A stretch of DNA of 64,000 nt from Dehalococcoidia bacterium (GCA_022819585.1 JAJEGY010000019.1:97260-161259), one strand, 5' to 3'. Shown: positions 43,992-54,124, numbered from the stretch's first letter. A program made the numbers and translations. Notes: generated from the sequence alone by a model not told the origin.

Positions 43992-45914
43992 TTACTTCGA
44001 CTTCAAACCCGTAGTGATCTTCAAGAACTCCTGCTGCCACGGGTGCAAAACGCCGTAGTTGTTGTCGAACGACGGCCACCCTTCCCAGTAGTTCTCATTG
44101 CCTAAGTGACGAATGATCAGCTGAGACACGTAGATGTCCGGCAACTCTTCGTACCAGATCTCCATAGCATCCTCGAACAGATCCATCGTCTGCGGATCCG
44201 TCGCCGGGATCTTCGACATCTCAGTCACGATCTCGTCGAATTCTTCATTCCGCCAACGTGCAGTAGCCCATGGGTTAACCGGAGGCTCACCGATGTCACG
44301 GAACGTAGCTGACGAGTAGAGCGAGAGCATGTAGTAAGGGTCAGCGCCAAGCACACCAGACGGGCCTTTACAGCCAAACTGGTAGTCGCGCTCACCGCGT
44401 CCAAACGCCTCGCCCGTGCCCGGGCTCTGGTCCATCTCAGCAGCAAAACCCGCATCCTGCAACTGCCTCACGATGTGAACACCGTATCGCGCGAGCCATG
44501 TCGGGAAACCGATGCTCATCTCGATGATCTCGCCGTCCTTCTCCCACATGTCGTCGCTGTTCTTCGAGTAACCGGCAGCTGCCATGCGCTCGTCGATCAA
44601 GTCGTAGTGCTCAACCTCGTTCAGCGAGTGCTTGTCGTAGATCGGCTGAAGAACCTCTTCAAACGGATCGAACCACGAATACGGCGTAATCATGTGATAC
44701 GCAATTGTGCCCGCACCTCGCTCGGCATTGCTGACCAACGTCTCACGGTTCAGGGCATAGTTCAGCGCCCACCTAATGTCCTTGCTCTGTGCAACCGGGC
44801 TATCACCGGCGTTGTTCACGAACAACCCGATCGGACACCAGTCGAGATACCCGTACGGAGGTTCTTGCTTGCTCCAGCTGACTACCTCAGGGTTCTGCTC
44901 GAACACGTCAAGCAACGTGTCAACCGGAACCATGCTCATGGCATCGATCTCGTTGCGAATAATCATCTGTGCCCGCGCCGTCTCTTCACGTTGCGGGATG
45001 TAGACGACCTTCTCGATCTCCGGCAGATCCATGAAACCAGTCTCCACTGCCCACCAGTCGTCACGCCGCACGAACACCTTCTGCTCTGGAGATGCCGACG
45101 CCAAGGCGAACGGCCCTGTCGATATCGGCCATCCTTGGTCTGGATCGTAGAACGTGAACTCGAGCACGTTCTTGCCTTCCCAAATGTGCTTCGGCAAGAT
45201 GTGCTCAGATAGACCGTGGTTACTCGTCAGCGTGTTCACCCACCAACTCGGCGAAGGCTCCAAGAGAGTGAACTTCACCTTGTTGCCATCGATCACTTCG
45301 ACTGTATCCAAAAGGTGAATCTCAGCCGTGTGCACCAACTGGTCCTGCAGCCCGTGGACCGTCTCGAACGTGAAGGCGACATCCTCCGCAGTGAACGGAT
45401 GCCCGTCGCTCCAGTACACGCCATCGCGAATCGTCAGAATTACCTCAGTGAAGTCGTCGCTTATGTCCATCTCTTCTGCCAACCACATCTGATGCTCACC
45501 GCTCAACAGGTTGAACATGATCAACGGCTCGCTCATCGTCTGCAATGGACCGGTGTGCCAACCGCCCGTGCCTCCCGGCACGTAGTTGTTGAAGTTCTCC
45601 CAATCCGGGTATCGACCATCCTGGCCACCGCTCATGACGATCAAAGTCTTCTCACGGGATACCGAGTCCGGGTCGATCAACGGCGCCGGCTCCATCATCA
45701 TCCCGTCTTCCTTCATCGCCTCCTCAGGCTCAGGCTCGGGTTCTGGAGTCGCCGTCGGCGGTACCGGCGTCGCAGTTGGGGGTACCGGAGTTGCCGTCGG
45801 CTCTTCCTCGGCACACGCCACTGCAGCGACCATCACCGTAGTGACGACCATCGAGAGCGCTATCAGGCGGAACAGCCACGAATACCTCATGGCCGATTCG
45901 AAGCTTCTCTGCAT
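43992..45914 (-). CDS. Peptide/oligopeptide ABC transporter substrate-binding lipoprotein
   Basis: 640 residues from ATG 45914, preceded by AAGGA. Signal peptide ending VAAVAC is a lipobox; a TATPVPPTATPVPPTATPEP linker and acidic stretch lead to an SBP_bac_5 domain (ILTIRDGVYWSDGHPFTAED, DIRWALNYALNRE, the YDLIDERMAAAGYSKN region). Extracytoplasmic capture of peptides or similar solutes for the permease/ATPase genes transcribed divergently. It has its own terminator. Confidence 0.95.
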   Translation of the reverse strand: MQRSFESAMRYSWLFRLIALSMVVTTVMVAAVACAEEEPTATPVPPTATPVPPTATPEPEPEPEEAMKEDGMMMEPAPLIDPDSVSREKTLIVMSGGQDGRYPDWENFNNYVPGGTGGWHTGPLQTMSEPLIMFNLLSGEHQMWLAEEMDISDDFTEVILTIRDGVYWSDGHPFTAEDVAFTFETVHGLQDQLVHTAEIHLLDTVEVIDGNKVKFTLLEPSPSWWVNTLTSNHGLSEHILPKHIWEGKNVLEFTFYDPDQGWPISTGPFALASASPEQKVFVRRDDWWAVETGFMDLPEIEKVVYIPQREETARAQMIIRNEIDAMSMVPVDTLLDVFEQNPEVVSWSKQEPPYGYLDWCPIGLFVNNAGDSPVAQSKDIRWALNYALNRETLVSNAERGAGTIAYHMITPYSWFDPFEEVLQPIYDKHSLNEVEHYDLIDERMAAAGYSKNSDDMWEKDGEIIEMSIGFPTWLARYGVHIVRQLQDAGFAAEMDQSPGTGEAFGRGERDYQFGCKGPSGVLGADPYYMLSLYSSATFRDIGEPPVNPWATARWRNEEFDEIVTEMSKIPATDPQTMDLFEDAMEIWYEELPDIYVSQLIIRHLGNENYWEGWPSFDNNYGVLHPWQQEFLKITTGLKSK

Positions 45915-46093
45915 GACTGCATTCCTTTCTTGGCTATCTGAAACCAACACCACGCAATGTGCTAATCTGTTTGCCAATCCATTGCTCAATGGCGCGACAA
46001 CAACCGCAAATCCAGGGGGCGTTGGCTATCGTTGATTAACGAAATCTATCAGAGCGCACGCACGTGTGCGCACGAAACCCCGTATCAAACACA
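45915..46093. promoter_or_regulatory. Divergent promoter region of the peptide transporter
   Basis: The 180 bases between the binding-protein and permease genes include GCGCAC (46054-46059) and GTGCGC (46066-46071), a near-perfect 18-base palindrome centred at 46062. It may be an operator shared by both transcripts. No other gene is visible here. Confidence 0.45.
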
Positions 46094-47101
46094 ATGACCG
46101 CCGAATATCTCCTACGACGCATCGGGGTCTTCTTCCTCGTCATCTGGGGTGCCGCTACCTTCAACTTCGTGCTCCCGCGTATCGCCGACGTCAACCCCAT
46201 CGAAGAGCGCATGAGCCAGCTCGCTTCGCGCGGTGCCGTCTCTAGCGGAAATACCGAGGCGATGATCAAAAACTTCGAGAAACGATTCGGACTCGACCAA
46301 CCCCTTTACGAGCAATACCTCCGTTACCTATGGAACTTCGCCCGTTTCGACTTCGGTTTCTCCATCGCTTACTTCCCAACCCAAGTGCGCTCCGTCATCG
46401 CACAAGCCCTGCCTTGGACCCTGGTCCTCGTCACGATCTCATCCCTCATCTACATGGTTCTTGGTATGGCTTTAGGCGCACTCGTAGCTTGGCCCGGGGC
46501 ATCCCGACTGTTCAAGGTTCTCTTCCCGCCAATCATGGCCCTCTCGTCAATCCCCTACTACCTCGTCGGCATCGCCCTCGTCCACTTCTTCGCATTCCAA
46601 CTCGAATGGTTCCCGTTAGGTGGCGGTTACACCGTAGGCACATCTCCCGGATGGGACACCGAATTCTACCTCGACGCCACCAAACACGCCATCCTACCCG
46701 CGCTATCCATCATCCTCGTCAGCATCGGATTCTCCGCAATAGGTATGAGGGGAATGATGGTCACGACACAAGGCGAGGACTACATGTTGCTCGCCGAAGC
46801 CAAGGGTGCGAGAAGCTGGCGACTCTTCGCATGGTACGGCGTCCGAAACGCCATGCTGCCTCAAATTACCTCATTCGCCCTGGCGCTGGGCCATGTAGTC
46901 TCGGGAGTCATCCTCGTCGAAGTCGTCTTCGGATACCCCGGCATCGGATCCATGCTCCTACAAGCCATCCGCAACTTCGACTACACGCTTCTGTACGGCA
47001 TCGTCTACCTAGTAATCCTCTCAATCGCACTCGCCACTTTGATCCTCGACCTAATCTACCCGCGACTAGACCCACGCATCACCTACGCACCTAGAAGCTA
47101 A
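46094..47101 (+). CDS. ABC transporter permease (DppB/OppB type)
   Basis: 335 residues from ATG 46094; a GTG (46064) upstream lies inside the palindrome. LLRRIGVFFLVIWGAATFNFVLPR is the first span, then RFGLDQPLYEQYLRYL and the EAA-loop EAKGARSWRLFAWYGVRNAMLPQ region contacting the ATPases. First gene of the permease-ATPase operon. Confidence 0.95.
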   Translation: MTAEYLLRRIGVFFLVIWGAATFNFVLPRIADVNPIEERMSQLASRGAVSSGNTEAMIKNFEKRFGLDQPLYEQYLRYLWNFARFDFGFSIAYFPTQVRSVIAQALPWTLVLVTISSLIYMVLGMALGALVAWPGASRLFKVLFPPIMALSSIPYYLVGIALVHFFAFQLEWFPLGGGYTVGTSPGWDTEFYLDATKHAILPALSIILVSIGFSAIGMRGMMVTTQGEDYMLLAEAKGARSWRLFAWYGVRNAMLPQITSFALALGHVVSGVILVEVVFGYPGIGSMLLQAIRNFDYTLLYGIVYLVILSIALATLILDLIYPRLDPRITYAPRS

Positions 47102-47108
47102 ACCTTCG

Positions 47109-48083
47109 ATGACCACCGCACAACCAGACACCCAGGGAACGATGCCCTTGGACACGACACTCGAACGTCAAGAGGGCAGCGCGCTCGCCCGCGCCGTCCT
47201 GACGCCGTTCCGTTGGATGCGTGCGTACCCTACGCTCTGGGCCGGACTGATCCTTCTAACATTCATGATCCTCTTCGGCGTCGTCGGATCCCGGTTCGTG
47301 GACCCCGAACTCGCACGCGCCGGAACAGTCGACATCGACCTCGATCCGTGGCAGACAGTCGAATACCGAGTCAAAGGCGAGGAGCGCTCCGCCTTCTCAG
47401 TCCTAGGCACCGACAGCCAGGGCCGCGACGTATGGGCCGTCACCCTCCTTGGTACGCCCCTGACGATCTACGTAGGATTCCTGGCAGCACTGATCGGAAT
47501 GTCCATAGGCACCGTGCTGGGCTTCATCGGGGGATTCTACGGCGGCATTATCGACAACATCTTCAAGAGCTTCGCCGACATGCTCATTACCGTTCCTGTA
47601 CTGATGATACTTGTCGTAGTCGCAGTGACTCTAAAGTCCTCAATCGATGTCACTCAGCAAGCTCTGATCATCGCCGCCTTTGTTTGGATGTGGCCTCTAA
47701 GAACCATCCGTTCTCAGGTCCTAACCATGCGCGAACGCGCCTATGTCTCGGTGGCACAGATCTCCGGAGCCAACACGCTCGAAGTCATATTCCTCGAGAT
47801 GCTCCCCAACCTCCTTCCCTTCCTCGCCGCAAGCCTAGCCACGGCCGTCGCCACCGCAATGCTCACCACTATCGGTATGGATGCCCTCGGTCTAGGCCCT
47901 CAAAATCAGCCCACCCTCGGCAACACCATCTACTGGGCACTCTTCTACTCCGCACCATTCCGCGGCATCTGGTGGTGGTGGGCACCACCTGTCTTGGCAC
48001 TCGCACTCGTCTTCGGCAGCCTCTACCTGATAACCGCCGGTCTTGATCCGTTGGCGAACCCGCGCTTGCGAAGGCAGGTGTAG
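47109..48083 (+). CDS. ABC transporter permease (DppC/OppC type)
   Basis: 324 residues. N-terminal cytosolic tail, membrane span LWAGLILLTFMILFGVVGSR, LGTDSQGRDVWAVTLLGTP (the DppC signature), and EAA loop YVSVAQISGANTLEVIFLEM. Seven bases behind the first permease gene. Forms the translocation channel with it. Confidence 0.95.
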   Translation: MTTAQPDTQGTMPLDTTLERQEGSALARAVLTPFRWMRAYPTLWAGLILLTFMILFGVVGSRFVDPELARAGTVDIDLDPWQTVEYRVKGEERSAFSVLGTDSQGRDVWAVTLLGTPLTIYVGFLAALIGMSIGTVLGFIGGFYGGIIDNIFKSFADMLITVPVLMILVVVAVTLKSSIDVTQQALIIAAFVWMWPLRTIRSQVLTMRERAYVSVAQISGANTLEVIFLEMLPNLLPFLAASLATAVATAMLTTIGMDALGLGPQNQPTLGNTIYWALFYSAPFRGIWWWWAPPVLALALVFGSLYLITAGLDPLANPRLRRQV

Positions 48084-48085
48084 GC

Positions 48086-49087
48086 GTGGCAGCATCAACC
48101 AACGGCCCGCAATCACCCGCGCTCGACGTCAAAAACCTCGGTGTCTCGTACTTCACTTCCAGCGGCGAAGTCAAAGCTGCCGACGGCGTCACCTTCTCCA
48201 TCATGTCCGGCAAACGCATGGGCCTGGTCGGCGAATCAGGGTCGGGAAAAACCACTACCGCCTTGGCCCTGATGCGCCTCATCAAACCGCCTGGACGCAT
48301 CACGAGCGGCACAGCTGTCATCGACAACACTGATCTCCTCTCCCTCAATGACGAGGAGATGCGCAACGCCAAGCTCTCCAAGATCGCCCTTGTCCCACAA
48401 GGCGCGATGAACTCTCTAAACCCAGTCGCTAAGGTCAAAAACCAAATCATCGACGGCCTCAGAGATCACGACGCCGACTACTCCGCAAATCAATACCGCG
48501 AACTAATCAACGAACTTCTCACCAAAGTCGGCCTCAGCCCTCAAGTCGGCGACATGTACCCCCACGAACTCAGCGGAGGCATGAAGCAACGAGTCACCAT
48601 CGCAATCGCAATATCGATGGGACCAAACGTCATCATTGCCGACGAGCCCACAAGTGCTCTCGACGTCGTCGTTCAACGCCAGATCATGGAGACGCTCGCC
48701 GAACTTCAAGAGGAACTCGGCGCCGCAATCCTCCTCATCGGCCACGACATCGGCCTGATGGCCCAATTCGTAGACACTCTCGGCGTGATGTACGCAGGAC
48801 GCCTAGTCGAGACCGGCACCCTAAGGCAACTCCTTCGCGAACCGAAACACCCTTACACGCAGATGCTCATCGATAGCCTTCCGTCCCTCGAGCGTCAAGA
48901 CCGCAAACGCGGGGACCTCCGAGGCATCCCTGGAACCGCCCCATCTTTGTACGCCCTCCCGAGCGGCTGTCCGTTCCACCCAAGATGCCCGCAGGCGATG
49001 GACATCTGCCCATCCGAAGAACCAGTTCTCAAAGTAGTTAACGACGACAATCAATCCGAACAGCTAGCCGCCTGTCTCCTCTACTAA
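48086..49087 (+). CDS. ABC transporter ATPase (DppD/OppD type)
   Basis: GTG start, 333 residues. Walker A GESGSGKTT, signature ELSGGMKQR, Walker B VIIADEPTSALD, switch His in LIGHDIG, and the oligopeptide-specific C-terminal CPFHPRCPQAMDICP iron-sulfur-like Cys cluster. Two bases behind the previous gene. Confidence 0.96.
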   Translation: MAASTNGPQSPALDVKNLGVSYFTSSGEVKAADGVTFSIMSGKRMGLVGESGSGKTTTALALMRLIKPPGRITSGTAVIDNTDLLSLNDEEMRNAKLSKIALVPQGAMNSLNPVAKVKNQIIDGLRDHDADYSANQYRELINELLTKVGLSPQVGDMYPHELSGGMKQRVTIAIAISMGPNVIIADEPTSALDVVVQRQIMETLAELQEELGAAILLIGHDIGLMAQFVDTLGVMYAGRLVETGTLRQLLREPKHPYTQMLIDSLPSLERQDRKRGDLRGIPGTAPSLYALPSGCPFHPRCPQAMDICPSEEPVLKVVNDDNQSEQLAACLLY

Positions 49088-49092
49088 TCTCG

Positions 49093-50085
49093 ATGGCTAC
49101 TCTAGTCGAACTCAGGAACACCTCTAAAACATTCGGCACCGGATGGTTCAGCCGCAAGACAGTCGCGCTCCGCGATTTCTCGATGGCCGTCGACGAAGAC
49201 GAACCTACCATCACCGCGCTAGTCGGCGAAAGCGGTAGCGGAAAAACCACCATCGCTCGCTTGATCCTCGGACTCATCCCCCCAACAACTGGTGAAGTTC
49301 TCTATCGAGACAAACCGCTCCTCGAACTATCACGCACCGAACGCCAACAGTTCCGTCGCGACGTCCAAGTCATCTTCCAAGACCCCTTTGAGGTATACAA
49401 CCCCTTCTACAAGGTCGATCACGCTCTCCACCTCCCTGTCCGCAAGGCCGGCCTAGCCTCATCTCGCGACGAAGCCGTTGAGGTCATCGAAGGCACTCTA
49501 CGCCAAGTGGGTCTCAACCCACGCGACACCCTCGGACGATACCCCCACCAACTCAGCGGCGGTCAACGCCAACGGGTCATGGTAGCCCGCGCCCTCCTCC
49601 TCAGCCCAAAACTCATCGTCGCCGACGAACCCGTCTCCATGGTCGACGCATCTCTCCGAGCCACCATCCTCGAAAACCTCCGACAGCTCAACACCGAGTT
49701 CGGCATCTCCATCATCTACATCACTCACGACCTCACCACCGCCTACGAGATCAGCGAAAAGATCGTTGTCCTGTATCGAGGCGTCATTGCCGAGCAAGGC
49801 GACGTCGTCCCTGTCGTTCAAGAACCCGAACACCCTTACACCCAGCTCCTAATCGGTTCCATCCCGATGCCCGACCCCGACCAGAAATGGCAACAAGGCC
49901 TCGAAGTAGTTGCCCCATCTACAGACGCAACCGCCGAAACTATGACCGCCGACTATGCAGGCTGTCAATTCGCAGACCGATGCCCACACGCCATGGAGAT
50001 GTGTAGCGAGTCACCACCGCTCTACCAGACCGCTTCTAACCGCGTCGTCTCGTGCCACCTATATCGGGAAGAAGCCGCCGCCTAG
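49093..50085 (+). CDS. ABC transporter ATPase (DppF/OppF type)
   Basis: 330 residues. Walker A GESGSGKTT, Q-loop QVIFQDPFEVYNP, signature QLSGGQRQR, Walker B IVADEPVSMVD, His in YITHDLT and C-terminal CQFADRCPHAMEMC. Closes the transporter operon; second nucleotide-binding subunit. Confidence 0.96.
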   Translation: MATLVELRNTSKTFGTGWFSRKTVALRDFSMAVDEDEPTITALVGESGSGKTTIARLILGLIPPTTGEVLYRDKPLLELSRTERQQFRRDVQVIFQDPFEVYNPFYKVDHALHLPVRKAGLASSRDEAVEVIEGTLRQVGLNPRDTLGRYPHQLSGGQRQRVMVARALLLSPKLIVADEPVSMVDASLRATILENLRQLNTEFGISIIYITHDLTTAYEISEKIVVLYRGVIAEQGDVVPVVQEPEHPYTQLLIGSIPMPDPDQKWQQGLEVVAPSTDATAETMTADYAGCQFADRCPHAMEMCSESPPLYQTASNRVVSCHLYREEAAA

Positions 50086-50150
50086 CAACGTGGTGGCTCA
50101 GCGTCTCCCGCAAGAGTTGTCGGTACTATCCGATCGCGTTGGTCTGGTTC

Positions 50151-51197
50151 TTAACCCAACCCGCTACTAATCTTCACCAACCCCGCCAGCTTCTCCGCCG
50201 CCGCACCGCTGTCGATACTGTCCTTAGCCATCAACGCCGCATCGTTGAAACTCTCCGCCTTCCCAGCCGCCAGCAGCGCCACCGCCGCATTGATCGCCAC
50301 CACGTTGTACCGAGACCGTTCCGGACTAGGCGGAGCATTGTGCTCACCACCGACCCCCGACAACACCGTCCGAATAATCTCGGCGCTGTGCTCAACCGAC
50401 TCCGCCACCAGATGATCCCGACTACCCTCAGGCAACCCAAAATCAGCCGGCCGAGTCCGCCGACGCTTCAACATATCCGGCATCACCTGATACATCAACG
50501 TGTGCCCCTCGATATCCACCTCATCAGCACCAGATTCCCCATGCACCACCAGCGCGTAATCCGTCCCCAACAATTGAAGCGCCTTGGCGATCTTCTCCGC
50601 AGTAGGCCGATCAGCCACACCCAACACCTGACGCGTCGCACCAGCAGGATTCGTCAACGGACCCAAGATATTGAACACCGTCCGAATCCCGATCTGTGGA
50701 CGCAACGGCCCCGCAAACCGCATCGCCGGATGAAAAGCCTGAGCAAACATGAACCCAATCCCAGCCTCGGTGATACAGCGAAAGACCCCTTCCGGCCCCA
50801 GAAGGATATTCACCCCCAAGACCTCGAGCACGTCGGCGCTCCCCGTCGACCCCGACATCGCCCGGTTCCCATGCTTCGCCACATGCACACCCGCACCAGC
50901 CACCACAAACCCCGCCGCCGTCGAAACATTGAACCAACCCATCGCATCACCCCCCGTCCCGCACGTATCCACCGTTTCCAACTCCGTCGGCACATGCAGA
51001 GACACCTCACGCATCACCGAAGCCATCCCCGCAATCTCCTCCGGCGTCTCCCCCTTCATCCGCAACCCCGTAACAAACGCCCCGAACTGCGCCTCCGTAG
51101 CCTCCCCTCCCATAATCTGCCCCATCACATCAGCAGCCTCAGACTGCGAAAGATCAACGCCGTCAACAACGGCCTGGATACCTTGTTGGATGTTCAT
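50151..51197 (-). CDS. trpD: Anthranilate phosphoribosyltransferase
   Basis: 348 residues: TCGTGGDAMGWFNVSTAAG (PRPP site), VHVAKHGNRAMSGSTGSADV and HPAMRFAGPLRPQIGIRTVFN are TrpD hallmarks. Adds phosphoribose to anthranilate. Last visible gene of the trp operon, 39 bases behind the DUF4926 gene. Confidence 0.96.
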   Translation of the reverse strand: MNIQQGIQAVVDGVDLSQSEAADVMGQIMGGEATEAQFGAFVTGLRMKGETPEEIAGMASVMREVSLHVPTELETVDTCGTGGDAMGWFNVSTAAGFVVAGAGVHVAKHGNRAMSGSTGSADVLEVLGVNILLGPEGVFRCITEAGIGFMFAQAFHPAMRFAGPLRPQIGIRTVFNILGPLTNPAGATRQVLGVADRPTAEKIAKALQLLGTDYALVVHGESGADEVDIEGHTLMYQVMPDMLKRRRTRPADFGLPEGSRDHLVAESVEHSAEIIRTVLSGVGGEHNAPPSPERSRYNVVAINAAVALLAAGKAESFNDAALMAKDSIDSGAAAEKLAGLVKISSGLG

Positions 51198-51236
51198 AGC
51201 GGGGTCGTCAGTTCGGTCAAATAAACACTGCCCGGT

Positions 51237-51485
51237 TCACGCCGCCACTGATGGAGTCATCGTTCTTGCATGAGTTATATCCGCACGCTTTACCGCCCGC
51301 GCCTGTGACGGGAGCACCGTGGCGATCGCCACAGTTTCGCCCTCTAAAGACACGAATTCAACTACATACGCCTCTCCACCCGGATGAACGTGGATTACGC
51401 AACCAACATCGCCGGGGCTAAGCTCTCCGCCATCGTCGCTGCCAACGTAGTCCGTGAGGACGATTCGCTCGTGCTCTTTGAACAT
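51237..51485 (-). CDS. DUF4926 protein
   Basis: 82 residues, SH3-like beta protein: ERIVLTDYVGSDDGGELSPG, DVGCVIHVHPGGEAYVVEF and VSLEGETVAIATVL match DUF4926. Starts three bases behind the DUF6883 gene; the two families often occur side by side. Function unknown. Its place between trpG and trpD is unusual. Confidence 0.85.
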   Translation of the reverse strand: MFKEHERIVLTDYVGSDDGGELSPGDVGCVIHVHPGGEAYVVEFVSLEGETVAIATVLPSQARAVKRADITHARTMTPSVAA

Positions 51486-51488
51486 TTT

Positions 51489-51827
51489 TCACCTCCGCGT
51501 TGGGTACGCCGTAATTAGCCTAGGTATTGAACCCCCAGTATCGATTTGCCAAATAGTACGTATCCGGGGATTTCTTCCGTCCGGGCTTTCCAGAGTACCC
51601 TCTACTTGATAGCGTAACCCAGATATAGTGGCGATGGTCTTGGTTACTTCGTGAGATGCTGCTAGAAGTTTGAGCGCGTCTGCGAACTCTTCCCAATGCT
51701 CTGAGCTGAAACCGAAGCGCAGGAAGAAATTCGCCTTATCCTTTCCTTCAGGATGTGTTGTCGAGAGCAGGTAATCAACTACCTTGCTCTCGGCGACTAC
51801 CGCGTCTCGCACATTCGGCAGGTACAT
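51489..51827 (-). CDS. DUF6883 protein
   Basis: 112 residues: AESKVVDYLLSTTHPEGKDK, ANFFLRFGFSSEHWEEFADA, GLRYQVEGTLESPDGRNPRI and a final RTIWQIDTGGSIPRLITAYP match DUF6883. Forms a gene pair with the DUF4926 gene. Such pairs have been seen in mobile or conflict contexts, but no activity can be assigned. Confidence 0.85.
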   Translation of the reverse strand: MYLPNVRDAVVAESKVVDYLLSTTHPEGKDKANFFLRFGFSSEHWEEFADALKLLAASHEVTKTIATISGLRYQVEGTLESPDGRNPRIRTIWQIDTGGSIPRLITAYPTRR

Positions 51828-51871
51828 CTCAACTGTCTAACCGCCCACATCCCAAATTCATCATTCCTCCT

Positions 51872-52444
51872 TCACACCCTCATCCCCAAAAAGTTCCCCA
51901 ACAAATCCTTACCCGGACGCGTCAATATCGACTCCGGATGAAACTGCACCCCCTCAATCGGCATCTCCGAGTGCCTCATACCCATAATCACCCCGCTCTC
52001 CGTCGACCTCGCCGACACCTCAAACCCCGGCGGCACCGCATCAGGCTGAACCGCCAACGAATGATACCTCACCGCCTCGAACGGATTCGGCAGTCCCTCG
52101 AACACACCCTTCCCATCATGCTCAATCATCGAAGTCTTCCCGTGCTTCAACTCACCAGCATGATCCACGACACCCCCAAACGCCTCGCCGATGGCCTGAT
52201 GACCCAAACAAACTCCCAACACCGGTATCTTCCCCGCGAAGTGCCGAATCGCCTCAATCGAAATCCCCGCATTCCGAGGATGCGAAGGCCCCGGCGATAC
52301 CACCAACCTCTCAGGACCCATATCCGCCAACTCCTCAACCGTCGCCTTGTCGTTGCGGACGACGTGCACATCGGCGCCCAACTCAGACAAATACTGGAAC
52401 AGGTTGTAGGTGAAACTGTCGTAGTTGTCGATCAGTAGCAGCAT
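51872..52444 (-). CDS. trpG: Anthranilate synthase component II
   Basis: 190 residues. Class I glutamine amidotransferase: VVSPGPSHPRNAG, nucleophile Cys in GVCLGHQAIGEAFGG and the His-Glu pair in GVQFHPESILT. Supplies ammonia to TrpE; starts one base after the trpE stop. Confidence 0.96.
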   Translation of the reverse strand: MLLLIDNYDSFTYNLFQYLSELGADVHVVRNDKATVEELADMGPERLVVSPGPSHPRNAGISIEAIRHFAGKIPVLGVCLGHQAIGEAFGGVVDHAGELKHGKTSMIEHDGKGVFEGLPNPFEAVRYHSLAVQPDAVPPGFEVSARSTESGVIMGMRHSEMPIEGVQFHPESILTRPGKDLLGNFLGMRV

Positions 52445-52445
52445 C

Positions 52446-54032
52446 TCATGCCTCCATCACAGACTCGGCGTGGTCGATCGCGTGCATCAACGCACCCATC
52501 TTGTGCAGCGTCTCCTCATACTCCGTCTGCGGATCAGAATCCGCAACGATCCCACCTCCAGCCTGCAGATACGCAACACCATCCCGAAGCGTCATCGTCC
52601 GCAACGAGATCGCAGTATCCATATTCCCCGAGTACGAGAAATACCCGACCGCGCCCGAATACGGCCCCCGCTTATCCGGCTCATACTCCGCGATGATCTC
52701 CATCGCCCGGATCTTCGGAGCACCCGAAACAGTCCCCGCCGGGAATCCAGCCCTCAACACATCATACACGTCATACCCATCATCCAGCGTCCCCTCGACA
52801 TGAGACACGATGTGCATGATGTGCGAATACCGCTCGATCTCCAACTGCTGCGTCACCCTCACTGTCCCCGGCCGACTGATCCTACCGACATCATTACGAC
52901 CAAGATCAAGAAGCATCACATGCTCCGCGATCTCCTTCTCATCCGCCAGCAGCTCCTTCGCCAACGCCTCATCCTCCTCAGGCGTCCGACCTCGCGGCCT
53001 CGATCCCGCAATCGGATGAACCGCCACCTGACCATCCACCGACTGAACCAGCAGCTCCGGCGATGCCCCGATTATCTGAAACCCATCCAGATCCAGATAG
53101 AACATATACGGCGAAGGATTGATCGCCCTCAGCGACCGATACAGATCAAACGGCTCCACCGCTGTCCGACGCGTCAATCTCTGCGACACCACGACCTGAA
53201 TAATCTCACCGTCATAGATCGCCTTCTTGCACGCCTCAACCATCTGACGATAGTTCTCCCTAGACATGTTCGGCACATACCGATGCCCAACAGCCTCATC
53301 AGAACCATCCGTATACCAACCAGCAGGCATCGCCGCCGCTGAACCGACAAACGAGTAATCGATCTCCGCATCATCAGCCCGAGAGGCAGCATGAGCAGGA
53401 GAACCAGATCGCCGCATCGCCGAGGCAGACAAAGGCTCCGACAACCGATCTATCAAAACCTCGATCCGACTTGTCGCGCCCTCATACGCATCCCGCGGAT
53501 CAGTATCCGCACTGATCGCCGCATGAGCCACCACAACTATGCTGTGCCGTACATGATCGAAGATCAGCATCGAATCTGTCAGCATGAACATCGCCTCCGG
53601 CACTCCCATCCCCAAATCCTCATCAGATATCTCCGGCACACGAGGCTCGAAGTACCTGATCGCGTCATACGCCACATAACCGACAGCGCCCCCATCAAAC
53701 TTCGGCAAACCCTCAACCGACGGATATCGCAGATGCGCCAACCGATCCTTCAACACGTCAAGCGGGTCGACGCTTCCATTAACCGTCCCCGGACCAGTCC
53801 GAATCACCTCCGACGGCTCAGTCCCCAAGAACGAAAACCGTGCCACATTCTCACCCCCCTCGACGCTTTCAAACAGGAACGAGCTACGCCCCCGAGCCAC
53901 CTTGATGAACGCCGAAACCGGCGTCTCAAGATCAGCCGATATCTCCCGATACACCGGAATCAAGTTGTAGCCCTCATCCGCCAAGCGCTTGAAGACCTCA
54001 AAATCCGGCGTGTACATGTTGTTATTCGTCAT
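52446..54032 (-). CDS. trpE: Anthranilate synthase component I
   Basis: 528 residues from ATG 54032 (GGAAA site); 34 further codons in frame overlap trpS and are not family sequence. Chorismate-binding core: HPIAGSRPRGRTPEEDEALA, LLDLGRNDVGRISRPG and AGGGIVADSDPQTEYEET. The Trp feedback motif near the start reads FLFES, close to the usual LLES, so inhibition by tryptophan is likely. Confidence 0.96.
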   Translation of the reverse strand: MTNNNMYTPDFEVFKRLADEGYNLIPVYREISADLETPVSAFIKVARGRSSFLFESVEGGENVARFSFLGTEPSEVIRTGPGTVNGSVDPLDVLKDRLAHLRYPSVEGLPKFDGGAVGYVAYDAIRYFEPRVPEISDEDLGMGVPEAMFMLTDSMLIFDHVRHSIVVVAHAAISADTDPRDAYEGATSRIEVLIDRLSEPLSASAMRRSGSPAHAASRADDAEIDYSFVGSAAAMPAGWYTDGSDEAVGHRYVPNMSRENYRQMVEACKKAIYDGEIIQVVVSQRLTRRTAVEPFDLYRSLRAINPSPYMFYLDLDGFQIIGASPELLVQSVDGQVAVHPIAGSRPRGRTPEEDEALAKELLADEKEIAEHVMLLDLGRNDVGRISRPGTVRVTQQLEIERYSHIMHIVSHVEGTLDDGYDVYDVLRAGFPAGTVSGAPKIRAMEIIAEYEPDKRGPYSGAVGYFSYSGNMDTAISLRTMTLRDGVAYLQAGGGIVADSDPQTEYEETLHKMGALMHAIDHAESVMEA

Positions 54033-54124
54033 TGGTCGTTTCCATTCACTAGGGCAGTGGTTATCGCAGACTGAGCCGAAACGCTCCCCCTTTCCTCTCC
54101 GAGAGAAATGTGGGTGCACTTCGG

